The notes: generated by a model not told the origin, from the sequence alone. DNA of 64,000 nucleotides from Mantis religiosa (GCA_030765055.1 CM060950.1:278668868-278732867), one strand, 5' to 3'. Positions 32,992 through 45,199 are shown, counted from the first letter of the stretch. A program made the numbers and translations.

Positions 32992-33886
32992 TGAGGGCTG
33001 ATCAACAGACTGCGACTGATTTCCTTTCACAGATGTTTATTTTTGCAATTCAATGTTTCCATGATCTTTTTCAAAGTAGTCATCTCCTACTCCAATGCAC
33101 TTTTTATAGAATCTCTGCCGGTTCTTGGACACGTGCTGCAGACCATTCTTTGTCATGTAATTGAGAATCGCCTCACTTTTCTTGAGCCTCAGAGTTCTCA
33201 AATTGAATACCACTAAGCTTCGATTGTCACCGGTAATGAGTCATGGCTGCATCATTATGATCCTGAAGGAGAACAAGCCAGGAGAGTGTGGAGATCACCA
33301 GGTTCTCCGACACCAAAAGAGGCAAAAGTTGTTCCATCTGTAGGGGAAGTGATGCTGATTACATGTTTTGACTGTAATGGCATGATTTACCAGCATGCAG
33401 TTCCCCCTCACACTATTGTTACAGCAGCATACTACAGGTCAGTATTGGTTACACTGAGGAAGCACATTGCAAAGACACGACCAGAGCTTTCTCGGACTGG
33501 GTGGCGACTTCATCATGACAATGCACGGCCACACGTCACAAATCAAGTCATGCAGTTTCTGCCTCGATTCAACTTTACCTGTGTACCACATCCACCTTAG
33601 AGCCCCGATTTCATATCCTGTGACCTTCTATTCCAGTCACTAAAGGCAAAGCTTAGGGGTATTCGATTTGAGAACTCTGAAGCAGTGCTCAAGAACAGTG
33701 AGGCGATTGTCAAGGACCTAATAAAGAGTGGTCTGCAGCACGTGATCGAGGACTGGCAGAGACGCTATAAAAGGAGCATTGAAGTAGGAGGGGACTACTT
33801 TGAAAAAGATCATGTAATCATTGATTGAATAGTAGTAATAAATATCTGTGAAAAAAATCAATCTCAGCCTTTGTTGATCAGCCCCG
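32992..33886 (+). mobile_element. Palindromic mariner-like element 2
   Basis: Ends are ...GGGCTGATCAACA and TGTTGATCAGCCC..., with TA on both sides (32990-32991 and 33887-33888). The first 215 bp (32992-33207) are the reverse complement of the last 230 bp (33657-33886) at roughly 80% identity. That arm includes the coding sequence of the transposase C-terminus, not just a terminal repeat. The 5' half of a normal mariner is missing. The layout is the same as at 19.1 kb, in a different mariner family. Confidence 0.88.
33208..33828 (+). pseudogene. Mariner transposase, C-terminal two-thirds
   Basis: Plus-strand frame with IVTGNESWLHHYDP, RSPGSPTPKEAKVV, a VMLITCFDCNGMIYQHAVPP block, LHHDNARPH (second catalytic Asp), CVPHPP then TAG (33598-33600), SPDFISCDLL (third Asp) and GDYFEKDHVIID at the C-terminus. 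This is a D,D34D mariner. Two lesions are plain: the first catalytic Asp (TGDES in relatives) is Asn, and a TAG stands where PPYSPD normally has Tyr. The frame is otherwise open to the natural TGA at 33828. The N-terminal DNA-binding domain is replaced by the inverted 3' arm. Confidence 0.88.
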
Positions 33887-34726
33887 TATTTTGAAGAATA
33901 GGAAAGGAAATACCAGAAATAAAGTATCTAAGGAAGCTAAAATTGACTTTCTGCTAGAAGAGAAATTTCTATTTTCTTAGCTCCTTCTGTAGGTGTGAAA
34001 TGAAAGAGAGGCGATAAAAAGAGGGGAAGTGAGCTTTTCTTCAGTCCTTCACTTCATCTTCCCTTCCATATGGCGATCTGCCATACACACCAACTGTTTA
34101 TATGTTTATCCATTCATCAGAGATACTAAAAATCAATTTTGGATGCATTGTTTTACAATGTATGCACTACGCCATGTCTGCAACAATTTTTGCCCATACA
34201 GGAGTCGAATATGCCACACATTCATCTTCAAAAAAGGTTTGATGTAGCCATTTTCGCTACGCTGTTTTAAAATAAACAAACCATATTCTCTCTACAAAGC
34301 AATTTTTGAGATTTTTTAATAGTAAACTAATTGAAAATAGAATTTATTACCGTAAATGGTATTGGACAAGTGACGCTACCATTCGAAAGATGTATTGCTC
34401 TCCATTCCAACCCGCTCACCCGCAAAATAAACTCATAGCGAACTAAACGTATATTGAAAAATGCTCTAACTTTAAATTGTGCGCGTTTACAAACTCGATA
34501 CAGCGTACACCGTTTTCACTTCGTTCTGCATAGCTCCCTTAGAGCCCCGATAGTGCGTGTACGTTCACGTGATATACGACTGTACCAGAATTTTCTGCTA
34601 TTTGTCTTTGCCTGTAGCTATTAGCTTCACACCGGTAATTAATTTTTATATATAACTGGAATTATTGGTCACGATTGCTGTGAAAATGGTTGCCATTTTT
34701 TATCCATAATTCTGTTGCCGAAAGTA
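33887..34726. other. Non-coding spacer
   Basis: No supported feature. The part near 34480-34560 is somewhat GC-richer. Confidence 0.45.
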
Positions 34727-34732
34727 TTTATT
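34727..34732 (-). terminator. Candidate polyadenylation signal
   Basis: AATAAA on the minus strand, about 130 bases downstream of the stop of the candidate exon at 34865-35056. Confidence 0.35.
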
Positions 34733-34864
34733 CTGAACCATTGTGTTGAGCTGTTTGCAGAAATATTTCTTCTACGGCAGAGAGATTGAAATATTGAACT
34801 TCTTCAGTTATTTACCCATTTTCTATCCTTTGGACGCACACCAAGTATCACACTTCTGAGTGTA

Positions 34865-35056
34865 TTACTGGGCAGAACTCAGTGACGTATCCGCTTCCCA
34901 ACCTAATGGTCGCATATCAAGAATTACGTATAATGTTTGCCTCAACAGGGCTGTCCTTGGTTTCTTGCTTTCAATTGGTCCAAATAACCATCTTCTCACA
35001 CTTTTAATTATTGCAGCGGGTTTGTATTTGGTTATCGCTTTAAGGTAGTCTGGGTT
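34865..35056 (-). CDS. Candidate 3'-terminal exon of an unknown host gene
   Basis: On the minus strand a good splice acceptor, TTTTATTTCTTATTACAG, is followed by a 63-codon open frame in phase 0, from NPDYLKAITKYKPAAIIK to GWEADTSLSSAQ, then TAA. An AATAAA lies about 130 bases downstream. Composition looks like coding: Trp, Pro and charged residues are spread evenly, unlike the low-complexity frames elsewhere. I do not recognise the protein. The same frame stays open upstream of the acceptor to about 35224, so a continuous ORF of about 119 codons from ATG or alternative start is another reading. Upstream exons would have to lie beyond the hAT element at 35.3-36.3 kb; none was recognised. Confidence 0.35.
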   Translation of the reverse strand, partial: NPDYLKAITKYKPAAIIKSVRRWLFGPIESKKPRTALLRQTLYVILDMRPLGWEADTSLSSAQ

Positions 35057-35269
35057 CTGTAATAAGAAATAAAACATTATGATAGGAAATATAACACGAG
35101 TAATAAGAATATCTTTCAAAGTGGTGTACGGAAGTAGGCAATGTTCATGTTTACTGATTTTGCTCCTATTACCCTGAAAACTAGATGTACTCCTTTTTTT
35201 CTCTGTAACTGTGAAGATTTTCACATATTAAATAACATTTGGTCCTCAGGGATGTACAAGACGTTAAAG

Positions 35270-36319
35270 CAGAAGTGCCCAGCGCTAACCGCGAAAGGGA
35301 AAGGTGCTTTTACCGCCACCCACAGTTCCAGCAGCTATGACGTAATGACTTTACTGATAGCAGTCACAGACCTCGCTAACGTTGCTTCTTTTAACAGTGA
35401 CGCGTACTTCAGTTACTTCTACTATTGTTTTCATGAAATTAATATTAACAGCGCCTCCTGAACGCCGTTTTGTCACTGACTCTTTTGGCACAGTTCATTT
35501 TAGCCACCTCAGCAATCTTTCCCTCCAAGGTTGAACAACAGAGTCAAGATGGACCAAATGATCTTGTGATATTTTCCTACGATACTGACTTTTTATATGA
35601 TTAGTTTTCGAGGAAATGTGCTCAAAATAAATTTGTAGAACAAAATAGTGACATTAAAGTTGCAGCAAACTTTCGCAACCTGGGAAATATTCCATTGGGA
35701 AGAGATTTAAATGAGTTTCAACCATTTTCTTGAGAATATTTCAACGCTTTTGATTTCTACAAAGCATATAAATCCATTTTCAGTGCGTGATGAGCTTTTT
35801 TAAAGGCAAAATTGAATTGATTATTAAAAATCCCGATTTCCTCCTGTTCAGTTTTCAGGTCTCGAAAAATGTACTCGAGACCTACAGTCCCTTTAGAATT
35901 GTTAAATATTTTGCCGACAGATGAAAATTTATGGTAAAAATTGATTCAAAGGTCTGAAAATAATTTTACCAATCTACATTTGGCCTTGCCATAGCGCTAA
36001 TTGCGCCATAAATGTGTTTCATAAACTTGATGCTGTGCAATAATGATAGTGTAAATTAGGAAAAGTTATCTATGCGACACCTCATAATGGATACATAAAT
36101 ATTTTACATTTGCATACTTACATACCTACATCCTAACAACAAAATTTGACCCACTCGTTTTGGAATGCTGTACGTTTGGTTGTCTTTGCGAGAGTCGTCG
36201 CTGACTGAGTGAGTGGAGGGGAAATGTGTCTTGCTCCGCACAAACACAAAATAAAGGGGTTGGGGTGAAACGACAGCGTGACGTCATTAGCTCATAAGGC
36301 CGCCGTTTGGGCACCTCTG
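35270..36319. mobile_element. Non-autonomous hAT-type DNA transposon
   Basis: The left end reads CAGAAGTGCCCAGCG and the right end, inverted, CAGAGGTGCCCAAACGG: matching hAT-style termini (CAGNGGTGCCC). They are flanked by CGTTAAAG (35262-35269) and ATTTAAAG (36320-36327), an 8-bp target duplication with two changed bases, the length typical of hAT. The 1050-bp interior has no transposase ORF. Confidence 0.75.
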
Positions 36320-36424
36320 ATTTAAAGTATGAAGTAATGTTATTACAAAAAGTGTACTTCCCAGCCGTACAAGGTACCTGGAATTTAGAAAACTGTCAGC
36401 AGGTAGTTCTGGGAATTAAAAGAA

Positions 36425-36425
<1 letters not shown>

Positions 36426-36499
<74 letters not shown>
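36426..36499. repeat. TA microsatellite
   Basis: About 70 bp of uninterrupted (TA)n. Open frames across it (Ile-Tyr runs) are artefacts. Confidence 0.97.
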
Positions 36500-36502
<3 letters not shown>

Positions 36503-39500
36503 AAACCATTCCTGAGAATGTAAGGAAAATGTTACCGAAATTTCTGAAGTTAATGATTACAAATAGAAAAATTGAAAACGAATATAAGTTTAATCAAAGT
36601 CAATTAATTTAAATACATTTTATTTGATATTTAAAAAGACATAAAATGTGCTTACGCTTTCTAGTGCATCTATAAGTTTCGTTGATTAAAATTACTTCGC
36701 ATAAATTTAGTGCACACTTTAGATATGCGCTCCTAAAATACGCTGAATAGCCATTACTTTTGACAATACTAACATGCAAAATTGACCCAAATTGGGAAGA
36801 TTATACAAAAACATAATGAATAGACAAAATTTGCAACATTTTGGGAATTCTGTTTCAAATGAAAATACAAAAGTAAGAATGAAAGCATGTTGAACGAACA
36901 TTTATTCCAGTACTGCAAACGGATAAGCATACGCATGGAGAAAAATAAGAAAAACACCTGTGATATTTCCAGAGAGAACCTTTTAATACTCTCACCGCTG
37001 GTCGAGTGTTAATAAATTTTATGACCTTCGTGAAAGTAAAAAGAGAAAATAACTGACTTTTCTGATTAGTTAATGTAGTCCTTTTGTGCTATATTCTTTC
37101 TTCTTTTTGTTTTCGTTTTTTGTGCAGATGGGTTTATTCCTAATTGTAGTAGATGTAAATCTTGCAGGAAAATACATTTGTAGACTCCCTGAAAATGCCT
37201 CTGTTCTATTAAGCTGAAATAGAGTTTGATAAGCTGCTCTGCGTTGTATTTAGGAATATATCTGTAGCGTAGATATTAAAAAATGTATAAAATATTTCGT
37301 TACAATTAATTGTAATTGGAGAAGGACAGGAAAGATAGTAAAACAAGTGTTGAGGAATGTTCTATCTCTTCAGTCAACAGTGTTACTAATTTATAACATT
37401 AAATGATTTGATTAAATTCTTGTACTAACCTTTATAATTCTCAATATCCACAAGAATATTTCTTTCTTTGGTATTATGCCTTTTCATTTATAAATCCTTA
37501 TTCTCCTGTGCAGGTGTGGTCTACCAGCTTTAAAGAATACGCAATTCAACTTATGCATTTTACTTCACTGTTAATTCTTTACAAAAGAGATTCATAGTTT
37601 TAATTAACGTTATATTACAAATATTAATCAATAATCAGTTAAATATTTATCTTCAAAGTAAAACAAAATGCCTAACTGGGCATTCTTAATAAATGGAAGT
37701 AAACATAGTAATAATTGCAACACCCATTTACTTGGCCTTGTGCAGGATGCAATTGTTACTTTTGGGTATTTACTGACAGTAATTTACTGCTTTAATGAGC
37801 AGTAATATATTGTAGGTATATTTTCCGCATTAAGTCAGAATGGCTACAGGTTGTTTCAAAACGACGAGGAAAAATATTTATAACTTAACTAGCCCGAATT
37901 TCGGTATCGCAGCTTCGAGGTTCTGTTAGGTATAATTTTATGCAGCATTAAATTTTACGTGATCTTGTGATTAGGCAGCGCAGGAGCCAATGGTGGGAAA
38001 AAACTCAAAAGTTGTTACAGTGACGCACCGTCCATTATTTCAAAAACATTACTTCTTTTTCTTTATCAGTGACCCTAGCCTACCTTTCAGGTAACACGGC
38101 AAAGTGCAGCTATTTGTGCAAAAGTCGACTAATAACTGTGAAAGTTACAAGTTGCTCTTCAGTGTAAAACTACACATTTTATCCTTACAGGGAGGATTTT
38201 GAGCGTACTTAGATAGAAAATTCAAGCAATATGGAGAACGCCAAAATGATGGATATGGTTTTGATGCATGGAAGAGCTGAAGAGCCGTTCAACGAACGCA
38301 CGATTAATTTAGTTTCATTAAAAATATGAATTGTAATAGCAGTTACATCAATGATAATATTTATTTGTTTAACTTCAGGTATTTTGTTGAGTTCATAATT
38401 GTACAATAACTTCAACCACTTACTGTAAATATGAACAGCTACCTTTTCAGTGAAAAATGCTTGATTTAGTATTATCAAACACGCGAAGTAAAATGCTCGT
38501 CTCACTGCACAAGGCGTTTAGTTTTTGTTAATTTATCCACAATTGCTTATGCTTTATGTTCTTTTTGTTATTTAATGTTTGCATCCTCAACCTCACTAAC
38601 TTTAACTTCCCTCTAAAAGGTATAAGTTTCATATGTCCACCCGCTAATTTGCCATCATGGACTGCTATAACAGAATTTGGGAACACATTAAAAACTCATA
38701 AGTAGATATCGGGGTCCGTACACATTTAAAGGGAAATGAAGTTTACGAATCTCACTGTATATAACTGCTGAGTCAGTCCCGAGGACAACACGCAGGGATA
38801 GTCCGGTTCGCAACGCGTAGCTTTTGTTTCATTAAAACTACTGCTCGACATAGAGATAGTTCTGCTTTTCAGAGAGTGCAAGGTGTTTGAAATATTGTGT
38901 TATTAGTATTACTTTCACAATTATTAAGGAATCTCCATTTTATAAATCAAAAGCTTTGGGTATTATCAACAACCATTAAACAGCTTGAAGATTGTACTTT
39001 CTAGAATGCATCTCCTACCAAACGAACAAAAATGAATTGTCCAGCATTCAACACAAAAATTCTGAATTTTTAGTGCTGCTTAATATAAGAAATAAACTAA
39101 AACTCGGACAAACTCATAAAAATGATTTGTACTACCCATATGCACCATTAACGTCATGTGCATTGAACGCACTTTCTCCCAATATTTTTATACTGTTTCA
39201 GTGAGAGGCGCAGAAAATTCACATTCGACAATTTACGAATTTACCTGGTTGTTCACTGTAATTTCCACACCGAAAGCAATGCGAAGGATGGCATATTATA
39301 ACGTAGCTTAAACTTTGTATCCGTACCGGACTGTACAGACACAACGCTTCGGTATACTTGTTGACGTAGATGTTTGCTGATGTCGCGTCTGACTTAGTAT
39401 AGTACCTGTGCGCATAAATTGATTGCTAAGGGGTACGGGATCCTATGAATGCTCATAAGCAACAGCTAATCAATAGCTTATTTACTGTGGTTTAATAAGC

Positions 39501-39700
39501 CAAAGAAATTCTCAATAGTAACAAGCAAGCTACTGCGGAGTGAGCCGGTATGTTTACAAACAGTTACAGCACACGACACGACGTGTGACATATAGCTGAG
39601 AAATTCGACAGCGTGAGGCACGCGTCTTTGTTACTGTCACTGCCTAATCCACACTCATTCTGGACCACTTTTTATGCGGCTCTATTGGTCGTAAAACTAT
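36500..39700. other. Long non-coding spacer
   Basis: 3.2 kb of AT-rich DNA. Short chance frames only; none has an acceptable start, domain or splice context. No tRNA, SINE or terminal repeat was recognised. Confidence 0.5.
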
Positions 39701-40074
39701 CTATATGTGTCACATAGAAGCTGAACAACTACTTCTATATTTTCGTTCGGTGTCGTTTGAAACATCCTGTATATCTTCTCCATTTTTAAACCACTGCTGT
39801 CACGGAAGTCCCAGTCTTTCAGGGCTGTCCCCTGTCCCCTGTCCCCTGTCGTTGAAGAAATTTAGAAAAAATCTAAATGGTTTATAGTTTAACTTTTGAA
39901 TTATAATGGTATATAATATGTAAATAGAGAAGTAATTAGATAAGTTTTAAGTGGCTAAAGTAAAATAATATCATGTTTGTATTGTTTACTGTATTATTGT
40001 TGTAAATCTAGTATATGTAATTTGATCTGTATTCTTAACTCTGCCACCGGGTAGTACCCAATTGCAGTTAATAA
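39700..40074 (+). mobile_element. Probable LINE 3' end feeding a microsatellite tail
   Basis: A short open stretch (SFETSCISSPFLNHCC to KKFRKNLNGL, stop near 39887) resembles the C-terminal tail of some LINE polymerases. It is followed by an untranslated region with GCCACCGGGTAGTACCCAATTGCAGTTAATAAATA and then directly by the ATAC array. LINEs such as RTE/CR1 types often end in short tandem repeats. CCCCTGT is repeated three times at about 39832-39850. The identification is tentative. Confidence 0.35.
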
Positions 40075-40914
40075 ATACATACATACATACATACATACAT
40101 ACATACATACATACATACATACATACATACATACATACATACATACATACATACATACATACATACATACATACATACATACATACATACATACATACAT
40201 ACATACATACATACATACATACATACATACATACATACATACATACATACATACATACATACATACATACATACATACATACATACATACATACATACAT
40301 ACATACATACATACATACATACATACATACATACATACATACATACATACATACATACATACATACATACATACATACATACATACATACATACATACAT
40401 ACATACATACATACATACATACATACATACATACATACATACATACATACATACATACATACATACATACATACATACATACATACATACATACATACAT
40501 ACATACATACATACATACATACATACATACATACATACATACATACATACATACATACATACATACATACATACATACATACATACATACATACATACAT
40601 ACATACATACATACATACATACATACATACATACATACATACATACATACATACATACATACATACATACATACATACATACATACATACATACATACAT
40701 ACATACATACATACATACATACATACATACATACATACATACATACATACATACATACATACATACATACATACATACATACATACATACATACATACAT
40801 ACATACATACATACATACATACATACATACATACATACATACATACATACATACATACATACATACATACATACATACATACATACATACATACATACAT
40901 ACATACATACATAC
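40075..40914. repeat. Pure (ATAC)n microsatellite, about 210 units
   Basis: 840 bp of perfect ATAC/GTAT repeat with no interruption. Because neither strand of the repeat contains a stop codon, six-frame translation gives 270-360-codon frames (Thr-Tyr-Ile-His or Met-Tyr-Val-Cys repeats). These are not genes. Confidence 0.99.
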
Positions 40915-41304
40915 TGCGGTACTTACCAGCTGGTGTATACAGTGCAGTGAATATACATTGCAAAACAGTTATTATCTTTTTGTTGGTTCACATTATATTA
41001 AAAACAAAATTGAGAATTTTGGCATTCACGGTTGCGTCCGACCAAGCTTCAACTTCAGCATTTCTACTCCCACAGCTTTCGCTTGCAGAATTATTAGACA
41101 GTCGAATACTTCTCAGATACTGGAGCTACCGAGCTCTATTTCAACAAAACACATAGATTGAGGAAAATAATGAAACGTTTCTCAGAAAGGTAGCAGAAGC
41201 TTTCAAGAGGTCACTGCGAAATAGAAAACTACTGAAGGAAATTTGAACTTGGCGTATTGTGGGAACTTAAATCAGTCGCTGGGGTCATGCTCATGCAGTA
41301 AATT
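40915..41304. other. Non-coding spacer
   Basis: No supported feature between the microsatellite and the satellite array. Confidence 0.5.
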
Positions 41305-42563
41305 GCCTACAAGGGGTAATATAACGCTTTATTTATTAATACCAGATAAAACAATTCCACCCGTAACATAAGACTGTGCCGCTGTACAAGTCTGCAAAAG
41401 TAGTTGCCAAACCTACAAGGAGAAATATAAAATTTTATTTATTAATAACAGATAGAACAATACGACCCATAACATTAGACTGTGGCGCTCTACAAGTCTG
41501 CAGAAGTAGTTGCCGAACCTACAAAGGATAATATAAAGTTTTATTTATTAATAACAGATAGAATAATAAGACCCGTAACATTAGGCTGTGCCGCTGTACA
41601 ATTCTGCAGAAGTAGTTCCCGAACCTACAACGGATAATATAAAGTTTTATTTATTAATAACAGATAGAACAATACGACCCATAATATTAGACTGTGCCGC
41701 TGTACAATTCTGCAGAAGTAGTTCCCGAACCTACAACGGATAATATAAAGTTTTATTTATTAATAACAGATAGAACAATACGACCCGTAACATTAGGCTG
41801 TGCCGCTGTACAAATCTGCAGAAGTATTTGCCGAACATACAAGGGGTAATATAAAGTTTTATTTATTAATAACAGATAGAACAATACGACCCATAACATT
41901 AGACTGTGCCGCTGTACAAGTCTGCAGAAGGAGTTGCCGAAACTACAAGGGGTAATATAAAGTTTTATTTATTAATAACTGATAGAATAGGACCCGTAAC
42001 ATTAGACTGTGCCGCTGCACAAGTCTGGAGAAGTAGTTGCCGTACCTACAAGGAGTAATATAAAATTTTATTTATTAATAACAGATAGAACAATATGACA
42101 CTTAACATTAGACTGTGCCGCTGTACAAGTCTGCAAAAGTAGTTGCCGAAACTACAAGGGGTAATATAAAGTTTTATTTATTGATAACAGATAGAACAAT
42201 ACGACCCATAACATTAGACCGGTCCGCTGTACAAAGTTGCCGAACCGACAAGGAGTAATATAAAGTTTTATTAATTAATTACACATAGAACAATAGACCC
42301 ACAACATTAGACTGTGCCGCTGTACAAGTCTGCAGAAGTAGTTGCCGAACCGACAAGGAGTAATATAAAGTTTTATTAATTAATTACAGATAGAACAATA
42401 GACCCACAACATTAGACTGTGCCGCTGTACAAGTCTGCAGAGTTAGTTGCCGAGCCTACAAGGAGTAATATAAAGTTATTCATTAATAACATAGGGAACA
42501 ATATGACTCGCTACATTAGAGTGTACCGCAGAGCCAGTCTGCACAAGTAGTTGCCGAACTATA
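41305..42563 (+). repeat. Satellite array, about 12 units of about 105 bp
   Basis: Each unit contains GGTAATATAAAGTTTTATTTATTAATAACAGATAGAACAATA, ...CATTAGACTGTGCCGCTGTACAAGTCTGCAGAAGTAGTTGCCGAAC. Unit starts, judged by the TTTTATTTATTAATAAC word, fall near 41328, 41436, 41540, 41646, 41752, 41860, 41965, 42067, 42175, 42268, 42374 and 42474. Neighbouring units are more alike in the centre; units 10 and 11 share TTAATTAATTAC and are nearly identical, a sign of local homogenisation. Confidence 0.95.
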
Positions 42564-42812
42564 TAAATTGCATATCGAAGAAGTGATCAGCATCCAACAA
42601 TCGACAAAGCTTTGGATGAGTACTGTTTTCCTGGTAAATAAAAAGTGTTTGACAATGAGCGTTTATGAGATACGATTCTAAATAATCAGTATATTACACA
42701 GTAAAGTGATTTGTAAATATTAACGCATTTGACTTACACACAATTACTCATTTCACGCCAATTTGAGTAATAGTTCTTAAGCACGACTAGCTTATCATGG
42801 TCAAGAAATACA

Positions 42813-43822
42813 GAGTTTGATTCTTGATCAGGATGATGTACCTAGATGAGGTTTTTTTTCCGGGTTTTACCTTATCCTGAAAGACAGATGACGGATACCT
42901 CTAAGCCCAATGTATTCTGGATTCACTTGAGCATTATTTCAACCATTTCAATTATTCATCGTCCGATGACTTAACGTTGGGGCACTAAATTAAAAAAATC
43001 ATCATCAGCATCACCATCAGCATCATTTATAAGAGGCAGCGAACTCGAAAGTCAGGTAGGTTGAGCTAAGTAGGCCGTTTCCAGGATTTTCGTTTATTTT
43101 GAAAGACGAATGTCGGGTACCTCTAAGCTCTCTGTAGCCTAGATTCATTTGAGCATCATTAGTACTTTGACTAAATTATTCACACCATAATATGTTTCCA
43201 AAATAGGTGTGCATCTCATTGTATATGAGAGCCCCTGGTGCTTTACCAGGGAAATACGAGTCAGTCGGAGAATTTAGTTTCAGGCTGTCATGTTGGCCAT
43301 GGTTGTTCAATGGTTAAGAGCAACAGGACGGCGATGGAGAGATTATTGTTAAACTCCAGCTATGGCATTGAATTTTTCAATCTGACTTTACCTATGCATT
43401 ATCATCACGTTCAGGAGGTCCAAAGTTCAAATCACTGTCAGACGTGGATAAGGTTTCTCAAGGGCTTTCCCTTACCTGGAGCGACGAATGTGTGGTATCT
43501 CTAAGTTCTATGGACGGTGGACTTATCTGATAATTATTTTACGAATTTCAGTCCTTAATCGCTCGATATGACTTAAAGTTGTCAGTCGTAAATTGAAAAA
43601 AATCATAAGCATCTTCGTGATCAACAATGCCGAATTCCAATCTTGGTCAGGCTCACTTACCTGAATAACGTTTTTTCCGAGTTTTCCCTGATCCTAAAAG
43701 ACGAATGTCGGGTAACTGTAAGCTCTATTTACGCTGGACTCATTTGAGCAACATTTCACCCATGTGAAATATTCATCTCCCATATGACCTAATGTTGTGA
43801 GCCATGAATTAAAAATCATCAC

Positions 43823-43876
<54 letters not shown>

Positions 43877-44850
43877 AGAGCTATAGAGGTCCGGAGCACA
43901 AATCTCCTTATGAATATTTACGTTGTTAAATTTTATCCGGATTGTTCCGTTATCCTGAAAGACGAATGCCCGGTAAGTTCAATACCTTTGACTAGTTTGT
44001 GTATTATTTTACACATTTAAGTCATTCATCGTCTGATATGTCCTAACTTTGATGGACGTAAGTTTCAAAAAATATCATGATCATATTCTAGAGGTTCCGT
44101 GTTCGAATCTCGGTCAGGATGTGTTACATGGATAAGATTTATTCGGGAATTTCCCTTATTCCGAAAGACGAATATCTGGTTAACTAAGATTTATGGAAGC
44201 TCCAATCAGTTGAGCATCATTTCACCCATTGAATCATGGTTCTGTATGACTTACAGATGGAGGACGTAACTTAAAAGAAAGAAAGAAAACTGATCGTCAT
44301 GTTCAAGGTGACCAGAGTTAGAATCTCGGCTAGGTTGAGTTACCTGAATAAGCTTTTCCCGTGGTTTTTCCTCATACAGAAAGCGAATGTCAGGTAACCT
44401 TGAGCTATATGGATGCTGGACTCATTTGAGCATGATTTCTCCCATTTGAATTATTCGTCTTCCGATATGATTTAACATTGGAGGACGTAAATTAAATAAA
44501 AGCATCATCATTATCACCATGTCCAAGAGGTATCCAGTTCAAATCTCGGTCAGGGTGAGTTATTTGGCTAAGGGTGTTTATGATTTTCTCTTATCATTAA
44601 AGAAATACGTCGGGTAACCCTAAGCTCTAAGGACCATGGATTCATTTCAAAGTTATCGTACGATATGACTTAACGCTGGAAGTCTAAATTTAAAAAAAGT
44701 AATCGTAAGCATCATTTTCAAGAGATTACAAATTTGAATCTTGGGTACAGTGAATTACCTGGGTAAGCTTTTTCGTGCGTTTTCCATTATCTTGGAAGAC
44801 GAATGTCGAGTAACTGCAGGCTCTACGAACCCTGGGCTCATCTGAGATTA
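42813..44850 (+). repeat. Tandem array of SINE type A bodies, about nine units
   Basis: Nine head-to-tail copies of the type A SINE from the anticodon region on: a B-box-like element (best GTTCGAATC at 44100), GTTACCTGAATAAG, AAGACGAATGTCGGGTAAC, TAAGCTCTATGGA, CATTTGAGCATCATTTCACCC, GATATGACTTAACGTTGGAGGACGTAAATTAAAAA, then an ATC-rich tail leading to the next unit. B-box positions are near 42815, 43040, 43424, 43632, 43894, 44100, 44315, 44537 and 44731, so the usual period is about 210 bp. The A-box half is missing from nearly all units. Units differ strongly, so the array is old. Spacer 42564-42812 shows nothing else. Confidence 0.85.
43818..43876 (+). repeat. ATC microsatellite inside the SINE array
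   Basis: About 19 ATC units expanded from the tail of the fourth array unit. Confidence 0.95.
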
Positions 44851-45199
44851 AATGACTTAGTAAGGGATCTTTCCCTCTATAAATAACTGAGTTATTATAC
44901 TCTGATTCCAAGATAAGAATGTGCTTTGTCCAGAAACATCGTTCTATAGTTACTGACAGCGCGAAAAGTATTTTTAACCCTTTTTATTCCATATATTCTG
45001 TACATAACTAATGAGAAAGAGTTTATTCTAAACCTTCGACTTCCAAATTATTACCCAGGTGAATGGATCTATTCATTTATGCTTCAAAGAGAAGTTTAAC
45101 CACTGCAGATGCACATTTTTCTTTTGAAACAGCATCACCTTCCTGTTGCAGAAATGAAAATGAAGAAAAAGTAACATAGGATTAGTTCTCTGCTGGATG
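44851..45199. other. Non-coding spacer
   Basis: No supported feature. Confidence 0.45.

Noticed and set aside
34865..35056. Cyclin-dependent kinase inhibitor (p21/p27) similarity from an LFGP motif
   Set aside because: Only four residues agree and the following residues do not fit the family; treated as unknown.
38209..38505. 98-codon hydrophobic minus-strand frame, possible receptor exon
   Set aside because: No ATG start, no convincing splice sites and no recognisable motif in AT-rich DNA.
39986..41156. Open frames of 270-360 codons on both strands
   Set aside because: They are translations of the ATAC microsatellite, which contains no stop codon in any frame.
41305..42563. CRISPR-like array
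   Set aside because: Units are continuous diverging copies without unique spacers, in a eukaryotic context: a satellite.
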